A DNA stretch of 64,000 nucleotides from JBLWXV01 sp048267245 (GCA_048267245.1 JBLWXV010000001.1:1364001-1428000), one strand, 5' to 3'. Shown: positions 23,444 through 32,652, counted from the stretch's first letter. Notes: generated by a model not told the origin, from the sequence alone. A program made the numbers and translations.

Positions 23444-23707
23444 TTAAATTTCTTTGGCGAGATTGGAGAGTGTACTCATCTCAGTTTCTCCCAAGTGGGC
23501 TTGGGCCTTAGTGAGGATTCTCTTTACACGCAATCTCAATTTGTAGAGCTCACCCTCAGAGATTGATTCATAGGTTCTAAATTTTAGCTCATCGAGGTAG
23601 GCGATGTAGTCTTCAGGACTTAAGAGGTCCCGACTTTCTACATCGCTATCGATGAGTTCAAGAAAATTCCATGTGGAGAGCTTCTTATACTTTCTTAATA
23701 TTTCCAT
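23444..23707 (-). CDS. Small hypothetical helical protein
   Basis: The 87-residue, charged, probably all-helical cytoplasmic protein (KYKKLSTWNFLELIDSDVES; LYKLRLRVKRILTKAQAHLGE) has no motif that I recognise. It is the last gene of a three-gene minus-strand run, 5 bp after the glutathione peroxidase, which is the main support for its being real. Confidence 0.5.
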   Translation of the reverse strand: MEILRKYKKLSTWNFLELIDSDVESRDLLSPEDYIAYLDELKFRTYESISEGELYKLRLRVKRILTKAQAHLGETEMSTLSNLAKEI

Positions 23708-23712
23708 GGGCC

Positions 23713-24243
23713 CTAGAGCTTGCTTTCAATTAACTTGGTAATGTCCTCTGAGAGCGGTTTAGTATCAGAGCGAAACCTTCCCACCACATTTCCACTTTTA
23801 TCGACAATGAATTTTTCAAAATTCCATTTGATCTCGCCCATCTTTTTAGGGTCAGAGGAAATGAGTTTTTTGATGAGCTCAGTTTTACCCTCTCCGCTCA
23901 CCACCTGCTTAAAGCTAAGTGGAAAGGTAACTCCGTAGTTGAGCTTACAGAATTTTGCCACTTCTTCATTTCCCTCGGGAGTTTGTCCACCAAAGTCGTT
24001 ACTTGGCACACCAAGGAGTATGAGGCCTTTGCTCTTATACTTCTGGTAGAGTGCCTCTAGGTCATCAAGTTGGCCGGTGTAGCCACATTGAGTGGCGATA
24101 TTTGTGACGAGGACAACTTTGTCCTTCAAGTCACTCTCAGTGAATTGGCCAGAGGGAATGAGTTTAATCGTCTCGTCTTTAAAGACTGTGCTTGCTTGAA
24201 GAATACCCGATAGGAGCAAGACGAAAAGGGCCAAGATTTTCAT
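23713..24243 (-). CDS. Exported glutathione/thioredoxin peroxidase
   Basis: The 176-residue protein has a signal peptide (MKILALFVLLLSGILQAS) and the glutathione peroxidase signature: peroxidatic Cys in TNIATQCGYTGQ, the Gln of FGGQTPEGNEEV, and WNFEKF. As a Cys (not Sec) enzyme it probably uses thioredoxin-like donors to reduce hydroperoxides in the periplasm. GGTGA precedes the ATG. It lies 10 bp downstream of the photolyase gene. A cytoplasmic homologue is encoded at 36331. Confidence 0.88.
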   Translation of the reverse strand: MKILALFVLLLSGILQASTVFKDETIKLIPSGQFTESDLKDKVVLVTNIATQCGYTGQLDDLEALYQKYKSKGLILLGVPSNDFGGQTPEGNEEVAKFCKLNYGVTFPLSFKQVVSGEGKTELIKKLISSDPKKMGEIKWNFEKFIVDKSGNVVGRFRSDTKPLSEDITKLIESKL

Positions 24244-24253
24244 AGTTCACCTC

Positions 24254-25756
24254 TTAATAAATGATACGAAAGTTATTCTGACAGAAAGCTTCTGCGGCCG
24301 TAAAGATTTCTAGCTTATGCTGAGAGTCCATTTTATCTAACAACCTGGCCATCATAGAGAGGCGAGGGTTGGCCGCGAAGAAATCTATATTGCGCTCAAT
24401 AAAACCCCAGTAGAGACCATCCACTACCTGGCACCAAGGGCCTTTCTTATAGTCACTCATTTTAAGAAGGTAGTTTGAGCCACAAATATAGGGCTTTGTG
24501 GCAAAAATACCTCCGTCACTAAATTGACCCATTCCAAAAACATTGGGCCCCATCACCCAATCGCTGGAGTCGACAAAGAGCTCCATAAACCAGCGGTAGA
24601 CTTCTTGGGGATGGATCTGACACAAGAGCATGAGGTTTGAGAGGATCATCAGGCGCTCAATATGATGAGCGTAGCCATATTTAGTCGTCTTCTTAATAGC
24701 GTCATCCAGTGGTGGAATTCCGGTACTCCCTTCATACCAAGATTCAGTGAGCTTTCTGCGATGGGAGAAGAAATTACTTTGCTGCTGAGTCGAATCATAG
24801 TTTTGATAGATTCCGCGTACAAATTCGCGCCAACCCAGCACCTGTCTAATAAATCCTTCAGCAGCATTTAGAGGAATATTTTTACTCTTTTGATATCTTC
24901 TCTCTACTTCATCAATTACTTCTTTTGGTGTGAGTAGACCCATATTGATGTAGGGACTTACTACAGAGTGAAAGACAAAATCAGATCTGGTGGTGATGGC
25001 GTCTTGATAGTCGCCAAAGCTTGGGAGGCGCTCATCTAGGAATCTAGAAAAGACCTTTCTTGCCTCCTTTCTAGAAGTTGCTAACCAAAAATCTTCACAC
25101 TTTCCTGGATGGTCTGAAAAGCGCTCATCTATAATTTCGCTGATTTCCTTATAATAGGGCATCTTTTCTGGGCGCGGATAGATGAGGGGAGGAGGATCGA
25201 CATTGGCCGGAAGTTTTGAGCGATTCTCACTGTCAAAAGAGAATTTTCCGCCCAGAGGTTTATTGCCCTCCATGAGCACGCCGGTATGCTTTCTCATTCG
25301 CTCGTAGAAGGTCTTCATAAAGGGAGACTTCACGCTCTCTAAGTATTTTCTAAACCCATCGCGCCCCACTATGAAAAGCGGTGAGCGCTTAATCAAAACC
25401 TTCACGACTCCTTCACGCTCAAGCTTTAAGATTTCCTCTTCAAAGAAGAGATCTTCAATTTCATAGACGATGAGTTCGCGCGCATTTTGCTTTTGGATAA
25501 AATCTTTAAGAGAGTCGATGAAGGGCTGCGCTGAGTAAGGCATCTCTCTATAGGTGACATCAAAGCCGGCCTCAAGAAGCTCGTCGCGGTAGCGCCTCAT
25601 GGCCATTAAGAAGAGTAGAATTTTGTGCTTGTGATATTTGAAATGGGTGCAGAGTCCGTGGTCTTCGGCCATAAAAATGGGGACGTCTTTGAATTCTTGA
25701 TAGTACTTTTTATCAAAGAGCTGGTTGCCAAGAATGAGAAGAACTTGATGACTCAT
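24254..25756 (-). CDS. Fe-S bacterial photolyase/cryptochrome (PhrB/CryPro type)
   Basis: The 500-residue protein opens with LILGNQLFDKKY and has the C-terminal FAD region GWREFVRGIYQNYD, HHIERLMILSNLMLLCQIHP, and VDSSDWVMGPNVFGMGQFSDGG. Cysteines in LLCQ, YICGSNYL and PWCQVVDG fit the [4Fe-4S] ligands of this family. Known members repair (6-4) photoproducts with a lumazine antenna. It begins a run with a periplasmic peroxidase and a small protein, consistent with a light/oxidative-damage response. Confidence 0.87.
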   Translation of the reverse strand: MSHQVLLILGNQLFDKKYYQEFKDVPIFMAEDHGLCTHFKYHKHKILLFLMAMRRYRDELLEAGFDVTYREMPYSAQPFIDSLKDFIQKQNARELIVYEIEDLFFEEEILKLEREGVVKVLIKRSPLFIVGRDGFRKYLESVKSPFMKTFYERMRKHTGVLMEGNKPLGGKFSFDSENRSKLPANVDPPPLIYPRPEKMPYYKEISEIIDERFSDHPGKCEDFWLATSRKEARKVFSRFLDERLPSFGDYQDAITTRSDFVFHSVVSPYINMGLLTPKEVIDEVERRYQKSKNIPLNAAEGFIRQVLGWREFVRGIYQNYDSTQQQSNFFSHRRKLTESWYEGSTGIPPLDDAIKKTTKYGYAHHIERLMILSNLMLLCQIHPQEVYRWFMELFVDSSDWVMGPNVFGMGQFSDGGIFATKPYICGSNYLLKMSDYKKGPWCQVVDGLYWGFIERNIDFFAANPRLSMMARLLDKMDSQHKLEIFTAAEAFCQNNFRIIY

Positions 25757-25867
25757 GAAGAGAACTATAGCTCGAGTGACTGCCTAGTGCCCATTGATAG
25801 ACTACTGTCTAGATTTAGTCTGCGCTTTTTACGGGCCAAAGTGCAGTGCCGACGCTAGGATTTCACC

Positions 25868-25975
25868 ATGAAAAGACCTCTACGCTATAAGTCTATCCTC
25901 ATTAAAGTCATTGCCTTGGTTATTGTGCTCTATATATGGTTTGTGATGTATAGTGGCCTAACTAATCAGAGCTGA
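25868..25975 (+). CDS. Short single-helix membrane protein (35 residues)
   Basis: An ATG at 25868, 8 nt after TAGGA, opens a 35-codon frame. It encodes a basic start (MKRPLRYKSILIK), one transmembrane helix (VIALVIVLYIWFVMY) and a short polar tail. It ends at a TGA that overlaps the stop of the convergent thioesterase gene by 10 bp. The basic-then-hydrophobic layout and the ribosome site suggest a real inner-membrane microprotein; the function is unknown. Confidence 0.5.
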   Translation: MKRPLRYKSILIKVIALVIVLYIWFVMYSGLTNQS

Positions 25976-26346
25976 TTCAACTTCTCTCTAATAGACTCGG
26001 GGATCGACACTGATTTTGATTTAGCGTAGTCAAAATGCACAAGAGAACACCTTCCCTTAGCAATCATCACTCCTTCTTGAAAGGCCTCTTGAAGGAGAGT
26101 AAAGGATGAATTGCCAATTTTTTCAAGACTCGTTTTTACGAGGGCTTCCTTCTGATAGAGACCTTGGGCGAGATAATCTATTTCAATGCGAGCGATAATG
26201 AGATTCCATTTCTTTGGGTCTAGGTCTGGAATAAAGAATTTAAAGACAGGCCTTCTCGCTTCTTCAAACCAAGTGGCGATACTGGCGTTATTTATATGCC
26301 CAAGAGCATCGGTATCGTTAAAGCGGGGTGTGAATTGAATTTCCAT
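25966..26346 (-). CDS. Acyl-CoA thioesterase, 4HBT/YbgC-like
   Basis: The 126-residue hot-dog-fold protein starts FTPRFNDTDALGHINNASIATWFEEARR. The D-T-D-A-x-G-H-x-N-N motif is that of 4-hydroxybenzoyl-CoA thioesterase-type enzymes, with the catalytic Asp and the oxyanion-hole region. Length and motif fit YbgC/FadM-like hydrolases of acyl-CoA. GAGGA precedes the ATG. It is 17 bp downstream of a methyltransferase on the same strand and is probably co-transcribed. Confidence 0.85.
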   Translation of the reverse strand: MEIQFTPRFNDTDALGHINNASIATWFEEARRPVFKFFIPDLDPKKWNLIIARIEIDYLAQGLYQKEALVKTSLEKIGNSSFTLLQEAFQEGVMIAKGRCSLVHFDYAKSKSVSIPESIREKLNQL

Positions 26347-26363
26347 AGCGTCCTCAGCTTCCT

Positions 26364-26960
26364 CTAAAGAGAGTATATGGCGAGAAATTGATCGTACTTT
26401 CTCTCATTTTTCTCAATCGTATTTACAATTGAATGCTCTAATTTAAGACCCAACTCCTGGGCCCAACTTTGAAGTTCATCTTTGGAAAATCCAAAGTGCT
26501 TGACCCCCATATTCTTAGGATCGGGGTGGAAGGAGCCATCTTCTTGATCGAGATCAACGATTACTACGCGGCCACCAGGGTTGAGCATATTTTTCAATTT
26601 GAGAAGTACTTCTTTGGGGCCATTAAGGTGATGAAAGGCCATTGAAGAGACAATTAGATCAAACTTCTCTTTGATTATTTCCTCTTCTAAATTAATTAGT
26701 AGAGAGCGAATATTGGGGAGTACTTTACTTTTTTGTTTCAGAACTTCGAGCATGCCCTCTGAAGTATCAACGCCCAATAGCCTAGTCTCAATAGAGCTGA
26801 GCATTTCTATACCTAGTGTGCCCGTTCCACAGCCAAAGTCGAGCACGCAATTATAGTTAAAACCATTGAGACTGGCCTTAATTCTTGAGGCGAGAGTTCT
26901 TGCCTGTTCTAGCTTTTGAGGCGTGTCCCACTGACTGGCCATTTGATTAAAGTGACTCAT
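26364..26960 (-). CDS. Class I SAM-dependent methyltransferase
   Basis: The 198-residue protein has motif I VLDFGCGTGTLGIEML, an acidic second strand LLGVDTSEGML, motif IV FDLIVSSMAFHHL and post-motif LKNMLNPGGRVVIVDLD. This is the UbiE/Methyltransf_11-like arrangement for small-molecule methylation. The ATG at 26960 (MSHFNQMASQWD) is preferred to an upstream TTG at 26972. The substrate cannot be inferred. Confidence 0.82.
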   Translation of the reverse strand: MSHFNQMASQWDTPQKLEQARTLASRIKASLNGFNYNCVLDFGCGTGTLGIEMLSSIETRLLGVDTSEGMLEVLKQKSKVLPNIRSLLINLEEEIIKEKFDLIVSSMAFHHLNGPKEVLLKLKNMLNPGGRVVIVDLDQEDGSFHPDPKNMGVKHFGFSKDELQSWAQELGLKLEHSIVNTIEKNERKYDQFLAIYSL

Positions 26961-27064
26961 TAATGTTCTCAAGGATGATGTTTAGTAAATAATAACTCTT
27001 AAAAAAAACTATTTTGTCCGATAGGCGATATAATTTATTGATGTATGAAACCTTGGGGACTTAA

Positions 27065-27631
27065 TTGGCACATCATAGGGCAATCTTCGTAATTTTGTCG
27101 ATTTTCGGCGCGATAATGGCAACGGAATCGAGCTCGAGGGAGGTCGTAAAGCTCTCAGTAGCAGATCTCTTTAGAAATGGATGCGCAGGAAAGATGTCAG
27201 TGAGGCGAGTTGTTTTTGATAGTCGCGGCGGACATATCACTGATGAGAGTTTTCTCACGGAAACAAATTTTAAGTCACATTTTGATAGAGAGAGAGGAAA
27301 TCTTGTATTCCTAGACTTGTCTGTATCCGATCAATACTCAGATTTAAACGCCTTTAACAATCAACTCAATCCAGGAGTCGATCTTCAGTTACTCGAGAGG
27401 AAGGCAAATTTCTTTGTCTTAAATAAGCTCACTGAATTTAAAGAGCGCTCAAGTGGTAGCACTTTAAAGCTTAGAGAGAATCGCTACCAATACACAATTT
27501 CTGATCAAGATACTGATCATTATCAACTTAAGATGAAGGTATTTTGGGGAGAGCAGTATGATCATATCCATAAAGGTGAGCGGATTGATTCAACATTGGA
27601 AGCTAGTTGCAAGAAGGTGAGAGGTGTCTAA
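27065..27631 (+). CDS. Secreted hypothetical protein
   Basis: Starting at TTG, with GGGGA 6 nt upstream, the 188-residue product has a signal peptide (AIFVILSIFGAIMA). Its mature region carries one early Cys (FRNGCAGKMSVRRVVFDSRGG) and one C-terminal Cys (EASCKK). It overlaps the following lipoprotein gene by 8 bp. The two share a G-C-x-G segment near the start and a late Cys, and may be diverged paralogues. No known family. Confidence 0.6.
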   Translation: MAHHRAIFVILSIFGAIMATESSSREVVKLSVADLFRNGCAGKMSVRRVVFDSRGGHITDESFLTETNFKSHFDRERGNLVFLDLSVSDQYSDLNAFNNQLNPGVDLQLLERKANFFVLNKLTEFKERSSGSTLKLRENRYQYTISDQDTDHYQLKMKVFWGEQYDHIHKGERIDSTLEASCKKVRGV

Positions 27632-28370
27632 ATATATTGTTTTAGTCTGCCTGATATTTCTAAGTAGTTGTAAGAGAAATGAGATGTACCGATCTATTGG
27701 CAATTACTTTATAAAACTAAGTGGCGAAGAAGGAAGCCCCGCTCTCATAGAGCAATCCAAGAGCTCGTACATTGAAACGCCTATTGAGTATGGAATCATT
27801 GAAATCCTTAGCTCAGGTTGCAAAGGGGGTGTCGAACTTGAGGGCAAGAGTATTCGAATTGATAATGGTGTAGAGAAAGTGACTCCTCGCAATCTCAAGA
27901 TGAATTTTATCTCAAAGATTTCTGATCGAAATACATCTGTGACTCTTGAGAATGCAGAGAAACAGTTGCTGCGAACAGGCAGAGGCAGTCGCTTCGTCGA
28001 TCGAAGCAATCAGCACGAAGTGGATTTTAATTATGTGAAAAAGTCCATGCCGCCAGTGATCATTGATAAGACTGAAGAGATCAAACTTAAATTAGGTGCA
28101 GGTGGGACACTAACTGAAGCCGAGTATAATCTCTCCTATGTCGTACATGTAAGAGAAGATAATAGAATTGAAATCGGTATTGATTACGATATCTATACTC
28201 ACCATGAAACGTTTAAAAATAAAGAATACAAAAAGTATAAAATCTACGCTCTATGCAAGTCAATTGATGAAATCAATGAGTACAATGAGAAAGTTGCTAA
28301 TGATGAATTTGTTCATGATCCTCTTGGTAAGAAGATTTTTGGAGTATGGACAGAAGGTGGTGGAATTTAG
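27624..28370 (+). CDS. Lipoprotein of unknown function
   Basis: A GTG start, overlapping the upstream gene, gives a 248-residue protein whose N-terminus MSKYIVLVCLIFLSSC is a lipobox signal (LSS-C16). The mature protein has SSGCKGGVELEGKSIRIDNG and a later CKSIDEINEYNEK, mirroring features of the upstream secreted protein. The residues after the lipid Cys are K-R, which does not suggest inner-membrane retention. Function unknown. Confidence 0.65.
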   Translation: MSKYIVLVCLIFLSSCKRNEMYRSIGNYFIKLSGEEGSPALIEQSKSSYIETPIEYGIIEILSSGCKGGVELEGKSIRIDNGVEKVTPRNLKMNFISKISDRNTSVTLENAEKQLLRTGRGSRFVDRSNQHEVDFNYVKKSMPPVIIDKTEEIKLKLGAGGTLTEAEYNLSYVVHVREDNRIEIGIDYDIYTHHETFKNKEYKKYKIYALCKSIDEINEYNEKVANDEFVHDPLGKKIFGVWTEGGGI

Positions 28371-29054
28371 CTAAAGGTCCAGAAAATTGACAATTAACTC
28401 ATTCACTTGCTCAGGGGCTTCTAGGGGAATAAAGTGTCCACAATTTTCAATCGTCTCAAGCCTTGAGCCTGGGGCAATTTCGGCCGTTTTTACAATGGTG
28501 CTGTAAGGTACGATTTTATCTTCACGAGCAGCGATAAAGAGACTTGGTACTGTTAATCTTTGGATGCCTTGGTAGAAGTCGGCGCGATTGAGAGTCGCCT
28601 CAAGTTGTCTGAGGTAAACTTCCTTGGCGTCACTACCGGCCATATCCTGAATGAGGTCTTTGATCTGCTGATCCTGGTAGGCTAGAGGACCGAGATAATC
28701 GCGCAGTCTTTTCTCTGAGATTCCTTTAAACTTACCCATTTGAATCATTGGCAGGGCCGCCTTAACGATTTCTCTCTCTTTGGGGGGATAGGCATCTGCT
28801 GAGCTCGCTATGACGACCATCTTACGCACTCTTTCAGGGTAGAGCACTGCAAATTCTTGGGCCACGCGACCGCCCATAGAAAACCCTATTAGGTTAAATT
28901 GATCCGCTTGAGTGCTGCGAACTCGCTCAATCATGGCCTCAATCGAGTTATCTTCTCGCAAATTGACTGCCACGTGGCCACTAAAGAGCGGGAATTGATG
29001 GGCAAAGACTCTTTCGTCACAGAGGGTGCCTGGCAGAAATACTGTTGCGATCAT
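28371..29054 (-). CDS. Alpha/beta-fold hydrolase
   Basis: The 227-residue protein has the oxyanion region FLPGTLCDERVF, the nucleophile elbow GFSMGGR (Ser), an Asp in AAREDKIVPYS and the catalytic His in ENCGHFIPLEAPEQV. This triad order is the standard carboxylesterase/MenH-BioH-like layout. There is no signal peptide, so it is cytoplasmic. GGGAGA precedes the ATG. The substrate is unknown. Confidence 0.82.
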   Translation of the reverse strand: MIATVFLPGTLCDERVFAHQFPLFSGHVAVNLREDNSIEAMIERVRSTQADQFNLIGFSMGGRVAQEFAVLYPERVRKMVVIASSADAYPPKEREIVKAALPMIQMGKFKGISEKRLRDYLGPLAYQDQQIKDLIQDMAGSDAKEVYLRQLEATLNRADFYQGIQRLTVPSLFIAAREDKIVPYSTIVKTAEIAPGSRLETIENCGHFIPLEAPEQVNELIVNFLDL

Positions 29055-29151
29055 TAAATTTCTCCCAACTTTGAAAGCTAATTTAATCTTAACTCTACCG
29101 ACACAAACTGTCTTTGCTCAGTCTTGATTTATTCACTAGAGGTATTAAAAT

Positions 29152-29904
29152 ATGTTTATGAATAAAATACCTGTCTATCTTATGAGTGGAGTCATCTGTT
29201 TTTCTCTTGGGTTCTTCGCTCGAGGTTTTGCCCCAAGTAGTCGAGTGGTCACCATTAATAATATTGCCGCGAAAGAATGTTCTCAGGACTTAGTAAATCC
29301 TTCTAGTCAGGTCATTTCGTCAACTCCCAGGAATTCTGTCTCGAATCAAAAGCCTTCTTTGCATAAGAGTAAGAAAAATCTCAAAGCCTCAAAACCTGCG
29401 ACTGAAAGGAAGAAAGAACCTCTTGGCTTTAGTTCGGAAGATGCTGAGAGAGAAGCCGATGAAATGTGTGAGCGTTTTAAAGAGATGAGAAGAAACGATC
29501 CCGTGATGAGACATAGTCGTGAGGAAGTCGCGCTTGCATTTAAAGAGCAGGAAGTTGAATTCAAGCGCAAGGTATCTGAGTTTTTTCAATCCGAGTATGA
29601 CAAGGGAACATCGCTTCTTAGCCAATATGAGCAGATTAACTCTGATCGCGATGATGAAATGAGCGCTTTGTATGAGGAGCAGCGACAAAAAACAGACATC
29701 GGTGATGGGGTTATGCTTCATTTTAGTGAGTATGAGGATCACGAAAGAGAGTTTTTGATTTATCAAAGACATCACCAGCGCTTGCAAAAGCTCTTGGGAC
29801 CTGATGGTCTACAAAAACTAGCCGAGATTATTAAGGCCCACAATCTTCAACAAATTGAGAGAGTCAAGGCCGGAATGGTTCCCGGCGAGACAATTAACTT
29901 TTAG
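29152..29904 (+). CDS. Membrane-anchored hypothetical with charged helices
   Basis: The 250-residue protein has an N-terminal membrane helix (YLMSGVICFSLGFFARGF), then a low-complexity Ser/Lys linker (about 55-85). A highly charged helical domain (about 90-235) has heptad-like stretches (EEVALAFKEQEVEFKRKVSEFF). GAGGT precedes the ATG. The topology suggests a periplasmic coiled-coil domain tethered to the inner membrane. The family is not recognised. It overlaps the YcaO gene end by 11 bp. Confidence 0.6.
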   Translation: MFMNKIPVYLMSGVICFSLGFFARGFAPSSRVVTINNIAAKECSQDLVNPSSQVISSTPRNSVSNQKPSLHKSKKNLKASKPATERKKEPLGFSSEDAEREADEMCERFKEMRRNDPVMRHSREEVALAFKEQEVEFKRKVSEFFQSEYDKGTSLLSQYEQINSDRDDEMSALYEEQRQKTDIGDGVMLHFSEYEDHEREFLIYQRHHQRLQKLLGPDGLQKLAEIIKAHNLQQIERVKAGMVPGETINF

Positions 29905-32068
29905 CTCTTGCCACTTGAAGTTTCTTATAACTGTCAATGAGTCTCAAGTGCTTATCAAGTCCTGCGAGCTCCAGGTTTGTTTCAGGAAGGCCATGAAACC
30001 TGATCTCTCCATCCATTGAAGCTTCAATGATTTCCATCAGCTCATTTCCGTACATCTTAATCAGATTCTCTTGATAGTCTTCATAGTCAAGTTCTTCAAG
30101 GGCAATATCAAGTACGACATTGAGCGCCTGATAGAATCGTCTTCTCTCTGGCGAGCTATCGTTAAATGTGATGAACATTTCGACAAAATTCTTTGCCTGC
30201 TCAAAGTTTCCGAGAGCGAGGAAGGAGAGTGCTTTAAGTTCACCAATCGTGAGGCGGCCCCAAGAGGTTGTCTCGTCAAAGGCGATACCGATGAGCTCTG
30301 AGACTGGCATATTGTCATCGAGTTCACTCTCTTCTAAGCGCTCAAGCAGTCCTTCGAGTTCTGATTCACTTAAAGCGTGGATATTGAGGATATCTTCGCG
30401 GTAGTCGAGGGCGCGGTTGTGATTGTCCCAGATCAGATCTTCGACTTTATAGATCTCGGAGTAGTTCGGTACGATGATACGACACGCGGCCGCGCCAAGT
30501 TCTTCGTAGTCAGCGATGTAGACTTCTTTTTCAAGCTCCGCGAGAATATTCATGAGATAGCTGAATTCTTCTTCTGTTGTGCCAGAGAAATTCCATTCAA
30601 CAAATTCATATTCGCTCTGAGCACTAAAGAATCTCCAGGAGATGACACCGGTTGAATCAATGAAGTGATCGATTATATTATTGTGCTCAGTCACTGCAAA
30701 ACTGTTAAAGGTCGGAGGGAAGGTGTCGCTCAGGCCCTCAAAGCTTCTGCCTTGGAGGAGCTCCGTGAGACTTCTCTCAAGCGCAACCTCAAACTTAGGG
30801 TGGGCGCCAAATGAGGCAAAGACTCCACCATTATTTGGGTTCATGAGCGTTACGCACATTACTGGAAAGCGCCCGCCTAGAGAGGCGTCCTTAACTAGTA
30901 CTGGATAGCCTTTCTTTTCTAGCTCTTCGATTCCCTCGAGTATATTTGGATACTTCTCTAGTACTTCTCTCGGAACATCCGGCAGGGCGAGCTCTTCTAG
31001 GATGATTTGATTTTTAACAGCTCTTTCAAAAATTTCTGAGAGACACTGCACCCTTGCTTCGGCAATGGTATTTCCAGCACTCATTCCGTTACTGACAAAG
31101 AGATTGCCCACCAGGTTGACCGGTATGTAGACGCTCTTGCCGTCAGATTGTCTCACAAATGGCAGAGCACAGATTCCGCGTTCACGGTTTCCAGAGTTCG
31201 TGTCCACCAAGTTAGAAGCTTTAAGTTCTCCTTCAGGATCGTAGATCTCTTTCATATAGGGATCGAGTAGACCCTTAGGGAGAGAATCATCTTTAGGAAT
31301 TTCAAACCACTTCTCATTAGGATAGTGAACAAAGGGCGCACTCGCCATTTCCTGTCCCAAAAAGTAGTCGTTATAGAAGTAGTTATTACTTATGCGCTCG
31401 ATATATTCGCCAAGTGCCGAGCAAAGGGCAGCGTCTTTAGTAGCTCCCTTTCCATTTGTATAACAAATAGGAGAGTCGGCATCGCGAATGTGAACTGACC
31501 AAACGTGTGGAACTGGATTTCTCCAAGAGGCAATCTCAATATTAATACCAAGCGCGCTAAGTACTCCGCGCATTTTAGTAATAGTCTCTTCTAGAGTGCA
31601 GTCCTTTCCAAGGATTTGAGTTTTAAAATCACTCTCACAATAGATTTGATAATCTAGAGAGGAATCATTGCCGAGTACATCTCTGGCCTCGATTCTAAAA
31701 TCAGGCCCGGTTTGAATAACTTTTTTAACTGTACAGCGATCCATCGCCGCGAGAATCCCAGCGCGGTCTTTCTCTGAAATATTCGCTGGCAGATCAATTT
31801 GAATATTAAAGATCTGATTGTAGCGATTGTCGGGATCGACGATATTATTTTGCGTGACCTTAATATCCTCAGTGGGAATGTCGCGGGCCTTGCAATAGAC
31901 CTTTACAAAATAGGCCGCACACAGAGCAGAAGAGGCCAGAAAGTAATCAAAGGGACTTGGAGCGGTTCCATCCCCTTTGTAGCGCACTGGCTGATCAGTC
32001 ATGATGGTGTAGTCATCAAAACTGGCTTCGAGTCTTAAATTATCTAGAAAACGTACATTTACTTGCAT
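29894..32068 (-). CDS. ycaO: OsmC-domain/YcaO-domain fusion protein
   Basis: The 724-residue protein has an OsmC-like domain in residues 1-135 (PSPFDYFLASSALCAAYFVKVYCKARDIP). A YcaO cyclodehydratase-type ATP-binding domain follows (about 140-560: TNGKGATKDAALCSALGEYIERISNNYF; GNTIAEARVQCLSEIFERAVKN). A helical C-terminal region ends it. E. coli YcaO is linked to beta-methylthiolation of ribosomal protein S12 with RimO. The OsmC-fused form is a known longer variant. Which peptide or protein it modifies here is not evident; no RiPP precursor gene is next to it. Confidence 0.87.
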   Translation of the reverse strand: MQVNVRFLDNLRLEASFDDYTIMTDQPVRYKGDGTAPSPFDYFLASSALCAAYFVKVYCKARDIPTEDIKVTQNNIVDPDNRYNQIFNIQIDLPANISEKDRAGILAAMDRCTVKKVIQTGPDFRIEARDVLGNDSSLDYQIYCESDFKTQILGKDCTLEETITKMRGVLSALGINIEIASWRNPVPHVWSVHIRDADSPICYTNGKGATKDAALCSALGEYIERISNNYFYNDYFLGQEMASAPFVHYPNEKWFEIPKDDSLPKGLLDPYMKEIYDPEGELKASNLVDTNSGNRERGICALPFVRQSDGKSVYIPVNLVGNLFVSNGMSAGNTIAEARVQCLSEIFERAVKNQIILEELALPDVPREVLEKYPNILEGIEELEKKGYPVLVKDASLGGRFPVMCVTLMNPNNGGVFASFGAHPKFEVALERSLTELLQGRSFEGLSDTFPPTFNSFAVTEHNNIIDHFIDSTGVISWRFFSAQSEYEFVEWNFSGTTEEEFSYLMNILAELEKEVYIADYEELGAAACRIIVPNYSEIYKVEDLIWDNHNRALDYREDILNIHALSESELEGLLERLEESELDDNMPVSELIGIAFDETTSWGRLTIGELKALSFLALGNFEQAKNFVEMFITFNDSSPERRRFYQALNVVLDIALEELDYEDYQENLIKMYGNELMEIIEASMDGEIRFHGLPETNLELAGLDKHLRLIDSYKKLQVARAKS

Positions 32069-32319
32069 GCCACGTAAGTACCTCGAATGAGAGTATTGAA
32101 GTACTTAATTTTGGGCCTCTATGTAAGAATTATAAGTCATTTAGATGATTTTCTAGCGCGTGAACCTGTAGTCATGGTCTTGAATGGGCGTAGCAAGCAT
32201 CTAAGTATGTGCCTATTGGGCTTTACCTTGCCATGCGTCTATATAATTTATAAAGGGGCTCGCCCTCTGGAGCAGAATCGCTACAATTCCCGCTTCAACC
32301 CCGTGAGAGGAGGGAGATC

Positions 32320-32652
32320 ATGAAAACTTCAATGATCACACTATTTACATTGATTGGCCTAGTGAGCACCAACTTGGCGATGGGATGTGAAGAAGAGAGT
32401 TACCAAGAAACAGTTCAAGACACATCTCAGAGTTGTCGCGAGCTCATCTTGGCCTATGCCCAAGCCGACGGCTGTAGTGAGTCGCACCTAAAGCTCATCG
32501 AAGACAAGATTGCCGATAATCAAATGTCGAGCACGCTTGAGGGCTCGGCAACTTTTTGTAAGCTCGAAACAAGAAATGGCCAGTACCTAGTGATGAAGGA
32601 CGATATGCCTTCACCTCCACTGGCCACTGTTTATTTTTCGCTCAACGACTAA
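32320..32652 (+). CDS. Small secreted Cys-containing protein
   Basis: The 110-residue product has a signal peptide (MKTSMITLFTLIGLVSTNLAMG) and four mature cysteines (GCEEE, SCRELI, GCSESH, FCKLE) that could form two disulfides. GGAGGGAG precedes the ATG, a strong ribosome site. It stands alone with a convergent hydrolase overlapping by 4 bp. The 251-bp stretch upstream holds no gene I can support. Function unknown. Confidence 0.68.
   Translation: MKTSMITLFTLIGLVSTNLAMGCEEESYQETVQDTSQSCRELILAYAQADGCSESHLKLIEDKIADNQMSSTLEGSATFCKLETRNGQYLVMKDDMPSPPLATVYFSLND

Noticed and set aside
32240..32310. GC-rich stretch that looked like a small RNA or tRNA 3' half
   Set aside because: No cloverleaf, terminator or consistent stem could be drawn; it is most likely a 5' leader.
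32087..32323. 78-codon ORF before the secreted protein at 32320
   Set aside because: Its composition is unlike protein in this genome, it has no ribosome site, and it runs across the probable leader of the next gene.
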